Source: Campylobacter hyointestinalis subsp. hyointestinalis | GTDB lineage: Bacteria > Campylobacterota > Campylobacteria > Campylobacterales > Campylobacteraceae | Assembly: GCF_013372145.1 (NCBI RefSeq) | Contig: NZ_CP053827.1 | Location: forward strand, 1,364,001 to 1,428,000 | Direction: 5' to 3' | DNA length: 64,000 bases | Shown: piece after piece, positions 1 through 9,692 of the stretch | Numbering within the stretch: position 1 is the first letter of the stretch | Layout: each line of letters opens with the position of its first letter | Translations under genes and position numbers: made by a program | Notes under the pieces: generated by a model | Told to the model about the DNA's origin: nothing | The model's database searches: none | What the model saw: only the letters and a program-made list of their open reading frames with translations

Positions 1-271
1 CAGCAACTTTATCATCACTTACAAGTCTAGTAGCGCTTGTAGTTGTTTCTACTTTATCGCCTTTATTGTCTACTAAAACTAGCTTAACACTATCTCCGTT
101 TTTTAGTTTCGGCTCTAAGCGATTTGCCATTTCTATACCAGCCCAAGCTGTTTGACCATAAGCAGCCACAGCGCCAGTGATAGGCATAATGACGCCTACT
201 TTTACTTCTTTTGCTATCATTGATGAAGTTGCAAGCAGAGCTATAGCCGCAACAAGTGAAATTTTCTTCAT
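1..271 (-). CDS. Branched-chain amino acid ABC transporter substrate-binding protein (LivJ-like), N-terminal part
   Basis: Only the first 90 or so codons lie in the window; the gene runs off the left edge. The start ATG follows a good AAGGAG ribosome site. The N-terminus is a signal peptide (MKKISLVAAIALLATSSMIA), then the opening of a type 1 periplasmic-binding fold: KVGVIMPITGAVAAYGQ followed by a W-x-G-I-E-M-A-N segment, as in Leu/Ile/Val-binding proteins. It should bind an amino acid or similar ligand in the periplasm for an ABC importer. The ligand cannot be told from this fragment. Confidence 0.75.
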   Translation of the reverse strand, partial: MKKISLVAAIALLATSSMIAKEVKVGVIMPITGAVAAYGQTAWAGIEMANRLEPKLKNGDSVKLVLVDNKGDKVETTTSATRLVSDDKVA

Positions 272-427
272 TAGCACTCCTTATTAATTGTAATCATAAA
301 TGATACATAAAATTATCTTAATAAAAGAAATGATTATATGGAAAAGTTAAATTTATGCTTATAGTTGTAACAATTTGAAATATAAATTTGAATTTAGTAA
401 GATTTTACGTGGAAAAACCACGTAAAA

Positions 428-988
428 TTATTGTAGATAGCTTCCTTGAGATGAAGGTTTTGTGCTTATGTCGCCATTTTGATCGTCATCTTGTTTTACA
501 AATGCGTTATCGCCTTTAAGATAAGCTATGATATCTCCTACTTGAGAAAAGTTTACGTTTTTTGCCATAGGTTGCATAACGTATTTTAGTTGTCCACCAA
601 AATCAGGATCCGAGTTGTAAGCTGACATAGACGCCGCTATATCTTCGCCACTCATCTTGCTAAGACGCTCGCTAACTCCCATAGCTCTTTTTGTACCTTT
701 TTCACCATGACAGTGCAAACAGTTTTCATTGTACAGAGCTTCACCTCTAGCGGCATTATAACCTCTGTTCTTATCTACTCCTATATTTATAAATCCACCG
801 TTATTGTCTTGTGGTGCTTTTTTATATACGTTTATAGATACATTTTCATCAGCCGCATACTTTTCTACCAAAGCTTTAAGCTCTCTACCAAAATCCCCTT
901 TGGCTTCTATGACATAGCTACTATCGTCAGCCGCACATAAAACCGTCGCAAGAGATGCAAAAAGTAGCGATTTTTTAAGCAAATTCAT
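428..988 (-). CDS. Periplasmic monohaem c-type cytochrome
   Basis: A protein of about 186 aa with a signal peptide ending near residue 20 (AxA-like LCAADD) and one haem-binding motif, CLHCH (residues 90-94). A later MQPMAKN segment may supply the axial Met. It looks like a class I cytochrome c carrying about 70 extra residues before the haem site, and it should shuttle electrons in the periplasm. An in-frame codon 36 bp upstream would give a longer product, but ATG 988 is preferred because the signal peptide then begins normally (MNLLKK). It is a single gene upstream of nothing obvious in electron transfer, so its partner is unknown. Confidence 0.75.
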   Translation of the reverse strand: MNLLKKSLLFASLATVLCAADDSSYVIEAKGDFGRELKALVEKYAADENVSINVYKKAPQDNNGGFINIGVDKNRGYNAARGEALYNENCLHCHGEKGTKRAMGVSERLSKMSGEDIAASMSAYNSDPDFGGQLKYVMQPMAKNVNFSQVGDIIAYLKGDNAFVKQDDDQNGDISTKPSSQGSYLQ

Positions 989-1104
989 AATCTTCCTTGA
1001 AGTTAAATTTGGTAAATTATACAAAATATTTATTTAATACTTGGTAAAGTATAGATTTTAAATTTAAGATAAGTAATTTTTAAGAAAAAAGAAGTTTTTG
1101 GAAG

Positions 1105-1126
1105 TAGAGCCGAAAGCTCGGCTCTA
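1105..1126 (-). terminator. Terminator hairpin after porin 1
   Basis: Perfect 8-bp inverted repeat (TAGAGCCG / CGGCTCTA) with a 6-nt loop, just downstream of the porin stop on the minus strand. A T-rich stretch follows about 12 nt later. Porin 2 is followed by a similar GAGCCGA hairpin. Confidence 0.6.
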
Positions 1127-1133
1127 TGATAAA

Positions 1134-2426
1134 TTAGAAGTTGTATCTAGCTTCAAATCTGAAGTGATCACTCTTAAGATCTTTTACTGCATCTTTACCA
1201 TCTATCTCATAGTGAGACCAAAAAGTTTGGAAGTTAAGTTTTTTACTATATTTATAGCTTAGTCTTCCAACTACTTCATAAGCATCTTGTTTGCCAACCG
1301 CAAGATCTTTAGTAATTTTACCACTTGCATAATCAACACCTACTCTAAATTTTTCTAAGAAAGAGTAACCGGCAACTATAAACCAATAGTTATTGTCACC
1401 ACCAAAATATGAATAAGTATCATATAGATCTTCACCAGCTTCTATAAATTTACCTTGATCTTCATAAGATATAACAGAAACCTTATCTTTTCCATCAGCT
1501 GAGAAATCTACATAACCTACTCTAGCGTCTACACCATAAGCTTTAGCAGAAGCTTCGATAGCCCAGAAATCAGCGTCATCAGCTAAATTATTTGTTCTAT
1601 CTTTAAAATCACTATCTATGCTTGAACCAGCATATTGACCGTGTAAGCCAAGGTTAAAGTCATTAACATCAAAGTTTACAGCTACATCTATAGCATATAG
1701 ATCAGTAACGTTTTCTAGCATAGCATACCATAGTTGGAAGCTAACTGGATCATAGGAACCAATAGCGGCTACGCCATAAAGATTGTTTTGGTAAGTATAA
1801 TAATCACCTACCTTATCAGTTTGAGCTCCACCGTTTCCAAATGCAGGTTTACTATTAGATAGCAAATGTCTTGTGCCAATATGTTGATCGCTTTGTAGAT
1901 CATCGAATGCTATCGCTGCTAAAGTAAGACCTGTAATATCTGTATTAAGTACTTTAATACCTGTACCTACCATATCATCAGTAAAGAATGTACCTAAAAC
2001 TTGACGACCAGCTTGGATAGTAGTGTTACCAGCTTTGTATCCTAATAAGAATTGTCTAACGTTGAAAGTTTGACCATAGTTATCAAAACCTTCGTCGTCT
2101 TGAGCAGTCATTGTTCTACCAGCATTATTACTTGTGTGATCTCCAGATTCGTCTCTACTATCGTATCTAAAGCCAATTACACCAAAAAAATTGTCATCTA
2201 GTGCGGCTTTAAAGTCTATAGTAGATGTAAATCTATGGTAAGATTTATTACTATTTTTATCATTTGCTTTGTTTGCATTGTCAGTTTGAGTACTGTCAAA
2301 TCTATATCTAGCCCAGCCAGATACATCTACGTTTTTTATAGCTTCTTCAAGTGGAGTTGCACTTGCAACGCTTGAAAGAGCACCAGCAGCTACGATAGTA
2401 GCTAAACTCATTTTAACTAATTTCAT
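1134..2426 (-). CDS. porA: Major outer membrane porin (MOMP/PorA type), copy 1
   Basis: 430 aa with a cleavable signal peptide (MKLVKMSLATIVAAGALSSVASA). The rest is a beta-barrel with alternating aromatic strands and a C-terminal phenylalanine (YNF), needed for BAM recognition. It matches the Campylobacter MOMP family, the trimeric general diffusion porin and main surface antigen. It lies 210 bp downstream of a 418-aa paralogue on the same strand and has its own upstream spacer, ribosome site (AAGGAGAAAGAA) and terminator. Three stretches of 80-105 nt are almost identical to porin 2, while the loop-coding segments differ. Which copy is the dominant MOMP cannot be told here. Confidence 0.85.
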   Translation of the reverse strand: MKLVKMSLATIVAAGALSSVASATPLEEAIKNVDVSGWARYRFDSTQTDNANKANDKNSNKSYHRFTSTIDFKAALDDNFFGVIGFRYDSRDESGDHTSNNAGRTMTAQDDEGFDNYGQTFNVRQFLLGYKAGNTTIQAGRQVLGTFFTDDMVGTGIKVLNTDITGLTLAAIAFDDLQSDQHIGTRHLLSNSKPAFGNGGAQTDKVGDYYTYQNNLYGVAAIGSYDPVSFQLWYAMLENVTDLYAIDVAVNFDVNDFNLGLHGQYAGSSIDSDFKDRTNNLADDADFWAIEASAKAYGVDARVGYVDFSADGKDKVSVISYEDQGKFIEAGEDLYDTYSYFGGDNNYWFIVAGYSFLEKFRVGVDYASGKITKDLAVGKQDAYEVVGRLSYKYSKKLNFQTFWSHYEIDGKDAVKDLKSDHFRFEARYNF

Positions 2427-2611
2427 TTCTTTCTCCTTGTGAAAAGTTCAATAGTGATTTTAGTGAGTATAAGCTTAAAAATGTATAAATTTTGATAAAA
2501 TCTTTACCGATTGTTTACCAAATGAGTAAATTTGAACACTAGTAAATATATAAAATCACGAAGTTTTTTATAAAAAAGATAACCGTTTAGATAGCAAATT
2601 TAGGAAAAATA

Positions 2612-2630
2612 GAGCCGAACAAGTCGGCTC
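2612..2630 (-). terminator. Terminator hairpin after porin 2
   Basis: GAGCCGA / TCGGCTC, 7 bp with a 5-nt loop, immediately downstream of the second porin on the minus strand and followed there by TATTTTTCC. It separates the two porin genes. Confidence 0.6.
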
Positions 2631-2636
2631 ATAAAA

Positions 2637-3893
2637 TTAGAATGAGTATTTAGCTTGGAATCTAAAGTGATCAGTATCATAATCTGTATTAGGAGTACTA
2701 GCTACGTAGCTATTTTTGTCTTTTTCTATATGTGACCACCAAGCTTGGAAGTTAAGTTTTTTACTATAAGCATAGTCAAATCTTCCAACTAATTCAGAGT
2801 TATCTGATTTAAATGTATTTGTTTTTTGCTTACCATCTATGTAATCAACACCTACTCTAAATTTCTCTAAGAAAGAGTAACCAGCAGTAACAAACCAATA
2901 TTTATTTTCTCCATTAAAGAGTGTATAGTCTAGTAGATCTTCACCTGGTTTGATAAAACTTCCAGCATCTTCATAAGATATAACTGAAGCTTTATCTTTA
3001 TCTACTGAGAAGTCTATATAACCAGCACTAAAGTCTACACCAAAGCCCTCTGCTGTAGCCTCAATAGCCCAGAAATCAGCGTCATCAGCTAAATTACCAG
3101 TTCCTTTTTTGAAATCATTATCTATACTTGAACCGCCGTATTGACCTCTTAAACCAAGAGATAAATCTTCTGTAACATTAAAGTTTACAGCTAATTCTAC
3201 AGCGTAAAGATCGGTAACGTTTTCTAGCATAGCATACCATAGTTGAAAGCTAACTGGATCATAGGAACCAATAGCGGCTACGCCATAAAGATTGTTTTGG
3301 TAAGTATGTGAGCCATTTACTATTAAATCTCTACTACCAATATCTGGATCATTTTGCAGGTCATCAAATGCTACTGCTGCTAAAGTAAGACCTGTAATAT
3401 CTGTATTAAGTACTTTAATACCTGTACCTACCATATCATCAGTAAAGAATGTACCTACTACTTGGCGACCAGCTTGGATAGTTGTATTGCCAGCTTTATA
3501 TCCTAATAAAAATTGTCTAACATTAAAAGTTTGACCGAAATCCTCAGCACCTTCATCTGCTTGCGTAGTCATAGTTTGACCAGCATTATTACTTGTATGA
3601 TCCCCTGATATATCTCTACTATCATATCTAAAGCCAATTACACCAAAAAAATTGTCATCTAATGCAGCTTTGAAGTCCACATAAGATGTAAATCTATGGC
3701 TAGCAGTTGTATCATCTTTTGTAGGTATTACTGCATCATCATTAAAATCTTTTTTTGTACTATCAAATCTGTATCTAACAAATCCGCTTACATCTACGTT
3801 TTTTATAGCTTCTTCAAGTGGAGTTGCACTTGCAACGCTTGAAAGAGCACCAGCAGCTACGATAGCAGCTAAACTCATTTTAACTAATTTCAT
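2637..3893 (-). CDS. Major outer membrane porin (MOMP/PorA type), copy 2
   Basis: 418 aa, paralogue of the downstream porin. The signal peptide is nearly identical, and both share ATPLEEAIKNVDVSG at the mature N-terminus. The protein ends in a C-terminal Phe (KYSF) and carries MOMP barrel strands. Differences are concentrated in segments expected to be surface loops, for example around residues 45-60 and 185-200, where copy 2 lacks residues found in copy 1. The expected role is passive diffusion of small hydrophilic solutes across the outer membrane. A ribosome site (AGAAGGAGAAGAA) precedes the ATG. Confidence 0.85.
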   Translation of the reverse strand: MKLVKMSLAAIVAAGALSSVASATPLEEAIKNVDVSGFVRYRFDSTKKDFNDDAVIPTKDDTTASHRFTSYVDFKAALDDNFFGVIGFRYDSRDISGDHTSNNAGQTMTTQADEGAEDFGQTFNVRQFLLGYKAGNTTIQAGRQVVGTFFTDDMVGTGIKVLNTDITGLTLAAVAFDDLQNDPDIGSRDLIVNGSHTYQNNLYGVAAIGSYDPVSFQLWYAMLENVTDLYAVELAVNFNVTEDLSLGLRGQYGGSSIDNDFKKGTGNLADDADFWAIEATAEGFGVDFSAGYIDFSVDKDKASVISYEDAGSFIKPGEDLLDYTLFNGENKYWFVTAGYSFLEKFRVGVDYIDGKQKTNTFKSDNSELVGRFDYAYSKKLNFQAWWSHIEKDKNSYVASTPNTDYDTDHFRFQAKYSF

Positions 3894-3995
3894 TTCTTCT
3901 CCTTCTAAAAAGTTATTCGTTTGTAATTGTAGTTGCTATTAGCTTAAAAATAGATAAAGATGATTTGTATTATCAATTCGTCACAAGGAGAAAGA

Positions 3996-4014
3996 GCGAG
4001 ATTTACGGTCTCGC
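3996..4014 (-). terminator. Hairpin between lipoprotein gene and porin 2
   Basis: GCGAGA / TCTCGC, 6-bp stem with a 7-nt loop, 73 bp downstream of the 4087-4500 gene and followed on the minus strand by a pyrimidine-rich CTCTTTCTCC. It probably ends the lipoprotein transcript ahead of the porin promoter. It lacks a clean T-run, hence the modest confidence. Confidence 0.45.
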
Positions 4015-4086
4015 CCCGAATTTAGAAAGGAGTTAAAATTTGATTGCTGATGAAATTATAAATAAATTTGGTAAACGCTCGGTAAT

Positions 4087-4500
4087 CTAAAAACTAATTT
4101 TTTCTTCTTTTGGAACAGTGATGTTTGCTTTTTTTGTTTTGTCTCTTTTGTTTGTTTGTATAATGCGTTTTGTTTTTTCAGGATTTACGTAATTTTCTAT
4201 GATGACAGCTAGATATGTTATCTTGCCATTTTCTATCTGCGCATAGACGAGATCACCTACTTTGCACTCCTCATTTGAAGTCGCACTTGCCCATTTTAGC
4301 TTACCATTTGATGTTTCTGTACCTCTGATCTCATATCTATAACCGTTTTCTTCTTTTGACTTTTTATAGATAGTACCTTTGATAAATTTACTTATAGGTT
4401 TTGTCACTTGCGGTTTTGGCTTTGGCGGAATTTGTGTTTGAGCGGTAAAACACCCTGCAAAAAGTAGTGCTATCAAAATAAAAACGCTAAATTTATACAT
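4087..4500 (-). CDS. Small lipoprotein of unknown function
   Basis: 137 aa with a type II signal sequence: a hydrophobic stretch then LLFAGC, so Cys17 should be lipidated. Proline/lysine-rich linkers follow (PPKPKPQVTKP), then a compact domain of about 70 residues with GxIYKKS and EIRGTE motifs, and a basic C-terminal tail. It starts 5 bp after the stop of the upstream 229-aa gene, so the two are probably co-transcribed. I do not recognise the domain. Confidence 0.6.
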   Translation of the reverse strand: MYKFSVFILIALLFAGCFTAQTQIPPKPKPQVTKPISKFIKGTIYKKSKEENGYRYEIRGTETSNGKLKWASATSNEECKVGDLVYAQIENGKITYLAVIIENYVNPEKTKRIIQTNKRDKTKKANITVPKEEKISF

Positions 4501-4505
4501 AATTT

Positions 4506-5195
4506 TTAAAGCTCCTCGGTCTGATTTGGGGTTGGATTATAACTCTTATTTGATATGTTGTCAATATCATAAGGAGAAAACTCATATATATACATATCAT
4601 TTATGGATAAGGTCAAATTTTTATCTTTTACATTGCCTTTTAATACAAAGCTATCTATAAGCTCTTTAGCGGCGTAACTTTCAAGGCTGAGTTTCATAGT
4701 CGCCTCAAAAGAGTCTTTAGTGATACTATACTTATACTCGGCGTTGCTTGGAAAGATGTCTGGTAAAAATGAAAAACTATCAGTGGTTTCATCAAAACCA
4801 TCTATGCTTATCTTTATGAGCGACACAACACATCTTGGTATAAAAATATCTTTGGCAAAAAATAATCCAGCTTCCTTTAAATTCTCATTTTGCGTAGATA
4901 AAAGATCATCGCTTTTGATCTTACCTGCTAAATTAGAACAGCTATCTTCTTGAGAAACAGTGAGACTCTCGATATCTGCAAAGCTTATTATACAGTCGCT
5001 AAATACAAATTTTTCTATAAAGTCATTTACAAAGTCGGTCTCACCATTGCCATTTATGATAAAAAAACCGGGTAATATTTTTGATCTTGTTATTTGGTAT
5101 CGTTCAAATTTGTCTTGATAAATCGCTATTTTGGAGTTTTGTTTTTCGTAGTCCTGTTCATTTGAGACTTCTTGCACGATAAAAGCTTGTTCCAT
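4506..5195 (-). CDS. Conserved hypothetical protein
   Basis: 229 aa, acidic, with no signal peptide, membrane segment or motif I recognise. Its position between nifJ and a small lipoprotein gene matches the C. jejuni Cj1475c neighbourhood as I remember it. It is likely cytoplasmic, since it has only scattered cysteines and no export signal. The gap to the next gene is 5 bp, suggesting translation coupled with the lipoprotein. Confidence 0.55.
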   Translation of the reverse strand: MEQAFIVQEVSNEQDYEKQNSKIAIYQDKFERYQITRSKILPGFFIINGNGETDFVNDFIEKFVFSDCIISFADIESLTVSQEDSCSNLAGKIKSDDLLSTQNENLKEAGLFFAKDIFIPRCVVSLIKISIDGFDETTDSFSFLPDIFPSNAEYKYSITKDSFEATMKLSLESYAAKELIDSFVLKGNVKDKNLTLSINDMYIYEFSPYDIDNISNKSYNPTPNQTEEL

Positions 5196-5305
5196 GATAT
5201 TCTCTTTTATAAGATTTGTAACTTCGTAATTTTACGATTTTTTTATAAATTTGAGAAGTGAAGAAAGATAAGTAAAAAAGTAGCCTCAAATTTGAGGCTA
5301 CAAAA

Positions 5306-8300
5306 TTATTCTAATTCATCGCTAAAATCAGCATTTGCCAAACGTTTTAGTTGGCGATATCTTCTTTTTGCGTCGGATTTATTTTGTTCAAAAAGCTGTC
5401 CTGCATGCTCAGGATTTATCTTTTTAAGAGAGTTGTAACGAACCTCGTTCAATAAAAACTCTTCATATCTATCCCATTCAGGCTCTTTTGAAGTAATTTT
5501 TAACGGGTTTTTACCCTCTTTTGCAAGACGTGGATCATAGATAAATGTAGGCCAGTAACCGCATTTTGTAGCAAGCTCTGCTTGGTCTCCTGAGAGCGCA
5601 AGTCCGCCTTTTATACCGTGAGCTATACAAGGAGAGTATGCTATCACAAGGCTAGGTCCGTTGTAAGCTTCTGCTGCGGCTATGGCTTTGATGACGTTTG
5701 CTTGACTTGCGTTTGAGTTGATCTGAGCCACAAAGATATTGCCATAAGTCATAGCTATCTGTCCTAGATCTTTCTTTTGAACTGCTTTACCACTAGCGGT
5801 AAATTGAGCTACTGAGCCACTACGGCTTGATTTTGAACTTTGTCCGCCTGTGTTAGAATAGACTTCGGTATCCAAAACCAGCACATTTACGTTTTCTCCG
5901 CTAGCTAAAACGTGATCAAGTCCACCATAGCCGATATCATAAGCCCAACCATCGCCGCCTATTATCCATTGCGATTTGCGCGCGATATATTTTTTAAGAC
6001 TTAGGATCTCTTTTGCGCCTTCTAAATTTAAATTTGCTTCGAGTAAAGGTACCAACATATCTCTTATCTGAGCTGATTTCTTGCTATCGCCTTTAAATTC
6101 CAACCAATCTTTATAAAGCGCAACTATAGCATTTGGGGCTTTATCTATCGTATTTAGTATGATATTTTCAATGCGATGGCGGATAGTCTCAGTAGCTATC
6201 TCCATACCCATACCAAACTCAGCATTGTCTTCAAAAAGTGAATTTGCCCACGCTACGCCATGACCGTTTGCATTACTTTTACGGTATGGAGTTGATGGAG
6301 CCGAACCGCCGTATATCGAGCTACAACCAGTTGCATTTGCCACCATCATTTGTTCACCAAATAGCCTTGTGATAAGTGTTATATACGGTGTTTCACCGCA
6401 TCCCGGACAAGCACCGTGGAATTCAAATAACGGTTGAGCAAACATAGCTCCTTTTACGCTATCTTTGCTCATTAGATCGTCTTTATATCTAACATTTTTA
6501 AATAAATAATCAGCGTTTTCTTGCTCGCCTTTATCCATCTCTTCGCCAAGTGGTACCATAACTAGGGATTTTTCTTTGCTAGGGCAGTTTTGAGCGCAAA
6601 GCTCACAACCAGTACAATCAAGCGGGCTTACTTGGATCTTATATTTTAAACCTTTTATCTCTTTGCCTTTTGCTTCAAGGTTATGAGATCTTACTCCTGC
6701 TGGAGCTGCATTCATCTCATCTTCATCTATAAGGAATGGACGAATAACTGCGTGAGGACAAACGAATGCGCATTGATTACATTGAATACAGTTTTCTTCT
6801 ATCCATTTTGGCACCATTACGCCAACACCGCGTTTTTCATACTCAGTTGTACCGGCTTCAAAACTACCGTCTTCATGTCCTAAAAATGCCGAAACAGGAA
6901 GCTCATTACCACGAGCTGCGTTCATAGGTTTTACTATTTTTTCTACGAATTCAGTACCTTTATAATGACTCTCGTTGGTTACTGCTTCGTCTTTTAAATT
7001 TATCCAGCTAGGATCGATATCTATTTTTATAAGTTTATCGGCACCTTGATCGATAGCTGCGTAGTTCATCTCTACGATCTTATCGCCTTTTTTAGCATAA
7101 GTTTTCTTCGCATACTCTTTCATATATTTTTGTGCGTCTTCAAAATCTATGATTTTTGCAAGTTTGAAAAATGCTGATTGCATTATGGTGTTAGTGCGAT
7201 TTCCTAGTCCTATCTCATAAGCTAATTTCGTAGCGTTTAGGATATAGAAATTTGCATTTTTTTGTGCTAACAGCCTTTTTACTTTATTTGGTATGCGTTT
7301 TATAGTTTCGTCCGCGTCCCAAATAGAGTTTAAAAGGAATGTTCCGCCATCTCTTAGTCCATCTACAACATCATATATATCAAGATACGCTGCTACAGAA
7401 CAAGCTACAAAGTGAGGATTTGATACAAGATATGTTGAACGAATAGGTTTTTTACCAAATCTTAAATGGCTTCTCGTATAACCGCCTGATTTTTTACTAT
7501 CATAAGCAAAATATGCTTGAGCGTAAAGATCTGTTTTATCTCCGATAATCTTGATAGAGTTTTTATTTGCTCCGACTGTTCCATCTGCTCCAAGTCCGTA
7601 AAACAAGCATTCTATACAATCTGCATCACTAAGAGAGATCTTTTCTCCAACTTTTAGAGATAAATTTGTGACGTCGTCTTCGATACCAACTGTGAAGTTA
7701 TTTTTTGGTTCGCTTTGTTTTAAGTTATCAAACACAGATATCATTTGAGCTGGATCAACGTCTTTTGAGCTAAGTCCGTATCTACCACCGACTATCACCG
7801 GAGCATTTACTGAGCCATAATACGCTGCTTTTATGTCAAGATAAAGTGGTTCGCCAAGACCGCCTGGTTCTTTTGTTCTATCTAAAACAGCTATCTTTTT
7901 AACGCTTTTAGGCATAACATCAAATAGGTATTTTATACTAAAAGGTCTATAAAGATGAACCTTTACAACTCCTACTTTTTCGCCTTTGCTTCTTAGATGA
8001 TCTACAACTTCTTCTAAAGTCTCAGTCACAGAGCCCATGGCGATGATCACGCGCTCTGCGTCTTTATCTCCATAATATACAAACGGTTTATACTCGCGAC
8101 CGGTGACTTTTGATATTTCATTCATATACTCTGCAACGATATCTGGAAGATCATCGTAAAATTTGTTTGTAAGCTCTCTAGTTTGAAAATAAATATCATC
8201 GTTTTGAGCAGTTCCTCTAGTTTTTGGAGTTTCAGGATTTATGCTTTCGTCGCGGAATTTTTGGATAGCATCATAATCCACCAACTTATCAAAAACAGCG

Positions 8301-8863
8301 TAATCCATAACTTCAACTTTTTGAATTTCATGACTCGTTCTAAAGCCGTCAAAGAAATGTAAAAACGGTACGCGTCCTTTTATAGCGGCCAAATGTGCAA
8401 CTCCGGCTAGATCCATAACTTCTTGTACTGAGCCAGTCGCAAGCATAGCAAATCCTGTTTGACGACAGGCATATACATCTTGATGATCCCCAAAGATAGA
8501 AAGAGCTTGAGCAGCTAGTGAGCGCGCTGCAACATGTATAACGCCAGGTAACATCTGTCCGGCTATCTTATACATATTTGGTACTTTAAGAAGCAATCCT
8601 TGAGCAGCTGTATAAGTAGTAGTAAGAGCTCCGGCTTGAAGGCTACCGTGCACGGTTCCAGCAGCTCCGGCTTCACTTTGCATCTCTACAACTTTAACAG
8701 GCATACCAAAAATATTCTTTTTTCCTTGTGATGCCCAGATGTCTGTATAATCAGCCATAGGCGAACTCGGAGTTATAGGGTAAATCCCAGCAACCTCGGT
8801 AAATGCGTAAGCAGCGTAAGCAGCAGCTTCATTACCGTCCATTGTTTTCATAATTTTACTCAT
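5306..8863 (-). CDS. nifJ: Pyruvate:flavodoxin/ferredoxin oxidoreductase
   Basis: 1185 aa, the usual length for the homodimeric one-chain enzyme. It oxidises pyruvate with CoA to acetyl-CoA and CO2 and passes electrons to flavodoxin or ferredoxin. Domains seen in order: N-terminal pyrimidine-binding domain (YPITPSSPMADYTD), CoA-binding and gamma regions, two 4Fe-4S motifs in the middle (CIQCNQCAFVCP and CTGCELCAQNCP), then the TPP domain with ACPGCGETPY and a GDGWAYDIGYGG block followed by NTGGQSSKSS. In microaerophilic Epsilonproteobacteria it stands in for pyruvate dehydrogenase and is oxygen-sensitive. It has its own upstream spacer of 181 bp and looks monocistronic. Confidence 0.95.
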   Translation of the reverse strand: MSKIMKTMDGNEAAAYAAYAFTEVAGIYPITPSSPMADYTDIWASQGKKNIFGMPVKVVEMQSEAGAAGTVHGSLQAGALTTTYTAAQGLLLKVPNMYKIAGQMLPGVIHVAARSLAAQALSIFGDHQDVYACRQTGFAMLATGSVQEVMDLAGVAHLAAIKGRVPFLHFFDGFRTSHEIQKVEVMDYAVFDKLVDYDAIQKFRDESINPETPKTRGTAQNDDIYFQTRELTNKFYDDLPDIVAEYMNEISKVTGREYKPFVYYGDKDAERVIIAMGSVTETLEEVVDHLRSKGEKVGVVKVHLYRPFSIKYLFDVMPKSVKKIAVLDRTKEPGGLGEPLYLDIKAAYYGSVNAPVIVGGRYGLSSKDVDPAQMISVFDNLKQSEPKNNFTVGIEDDVTNLSLKVGEKISLSDADCIECLFYGLGADGTVGANKNSIKIIGDKTDLYAQAYFAYDSKKSGGYTRSHLRFGKKPIRSTYLVSNPHFVACSVAAYLDIYDVVDGLRDGGTFLLNSIWDADETIKRIPNKVKRLLAQKNANFYILNATKLAYEIGLGNRTNTIMQSAFFKLAKIIDFEDAQKYMKEYAKKTYAKKGDKIVEMNYAAIDQGADKLIKIDIDPSWINLKDEAVTNESHYKGTEFVEKIVKPMNAARGNELPVSAFLGHEDGSFEAGTTEYEKRGVGVMVPKWIEENCIQCNQCAFVCPHAVIRPFLIDEDEMNAAPAGVRSHNLEAKGKEIKGLKYKIQVSPLDCTGCELCAQNCPSKEKSLVMVPLGEEMDKGEQENADYLFKNVRYKDDLMSKDSVKGAMFAQPLFEFHGACPGCGETPYITLITRLFGEQMMVANATGCSSIYGGSAPSTPYRKSNANGHGVAWANSLFEDNAEFGMGMEIATETIRHRIENIILNTIDKAPNAIVALYKDWLEFKGDSKKSAQIRDMLVPLLEANLNLEGAKEILSLKKYIARKSQWIIGGDGWAYDIGYGGLDHVLASGENVNVLVLDTEVYSNTGGQSSKSSRSGSVAQFTASGKAVQKKDLGQIAMTYGNIFVAQINSNASQANVIKAIAAAEAYNGPSLVIAYSPCIAHGIKGGLALSGDQAELATKCGYWPTFIYDPRLAKEGKNPLKITSKEPEWDRYEEFLLNEVRYNSLKKINPEHAGQLFEQNKSDAKRRYRQLKRLANADFSDELE

Positions 8864-9044
8864 AGGTTTCCTTCCTTATTGTTTAACTATATTTTGCAAT
8901 TTTACAGATATATTGCTTAAAGTTTTTATTTTTGTAACAATTTAACATTTTTTTTAACACAACTGTTACTTATCGAAATTATATATAAAAATTGTAAAAC
9001 AAAAATTAACATAAAAATCGATAATTTTTTAGCTAAGCTTGATT

Positions 9045-9692
9045 TTATAATGTATCGGATCTGATGAATTTAACGGCTTCTAAGCTATTTTTAGCAACGT
9101 GATCGCAGTATTTTGATAAATTTTGCTCAGTACAATATCCGCACGATACACCCACGCTAATAACATTCGCACTTTTTGCGGCTTTGGCGTCCATAGGAGT
9201 ATCGCCCACCATATAAGCAAATTTATCAGTTTTATCTAAATTTAAAAGGGCTTTTAAGATAGGTTCTGGATGCGGCTTTGGATTTATCACATCATCTTTA
9301 CCAATTACTGTTTTAAAATACTTTCCTACGCCAAGGTGATCTAGTAAGATTACTGAGTATTTTGAAGTTTTAGTAGTAACAACTCCAAGATCTGCAAACT
9401 CATTTGCTAGCTCTATAGACTCTTTGGCAAAGTCAAGAAGCTTTGTATCTTGTAGATACGTTTTCTTGTATGTCTCTTTATAGGCAGCTACGAAATCCAA
9501 AATAGCCTCATCATTTACTCCAAGATGAGCAAACATATAATCAAGTGGATGTCCTATCAAAGCACAAATTTCTTCAATTTGTGGTCTTTTAAATTTAAAA
9601 GTATCAAAAGCGGCGAAAAATCCGTTTAATATAGAATTCGTAGAGTCTATAAGAGTCCCGTCCAGATCAAATAATATGGTCGGTCTGCTCAT
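9045..9692 (-). CDS. HAD-superfamily hydrolase (phosphoglycolate phosphatase-like)
   Basis: 215 aa. Motif I is FDLDGTLIDS, with Asp nucleophile and acid/base Asp; motif II is the Thr in VVTTKTS; motif III is the Lys of NPKPHPEP; motif IV is VGDTPMDAKAA. This is the HAD-IA (Gph/PgmB) layout with an alpha-helical cap. It should dephosphorylate a small metabolite, but the substrate is not evident. The ATG overlaps the mscS stop as ATGA, so the two genes are translationally coupled. Confidence 0.8.
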   Translation of the reverse strand: MSRPTILFDLDGTLIDSTNSILNGFFAAFDTFKFKRPQIEEICALIGHPLDYMFAHLGVNDEAILDFVAAYKETYKKTYLQDTKLLDFAKESIELANEFADLGVVTTKTSKYSVILLDHLGVGKYFKTVIGKDDVINPKPHPEPILKALLNLDKTDKFAYMVGDTPMDAKAAKSANVISVGVSCGYCTEQNLSKYCDHVAKNSLEAVKFIRSDTL

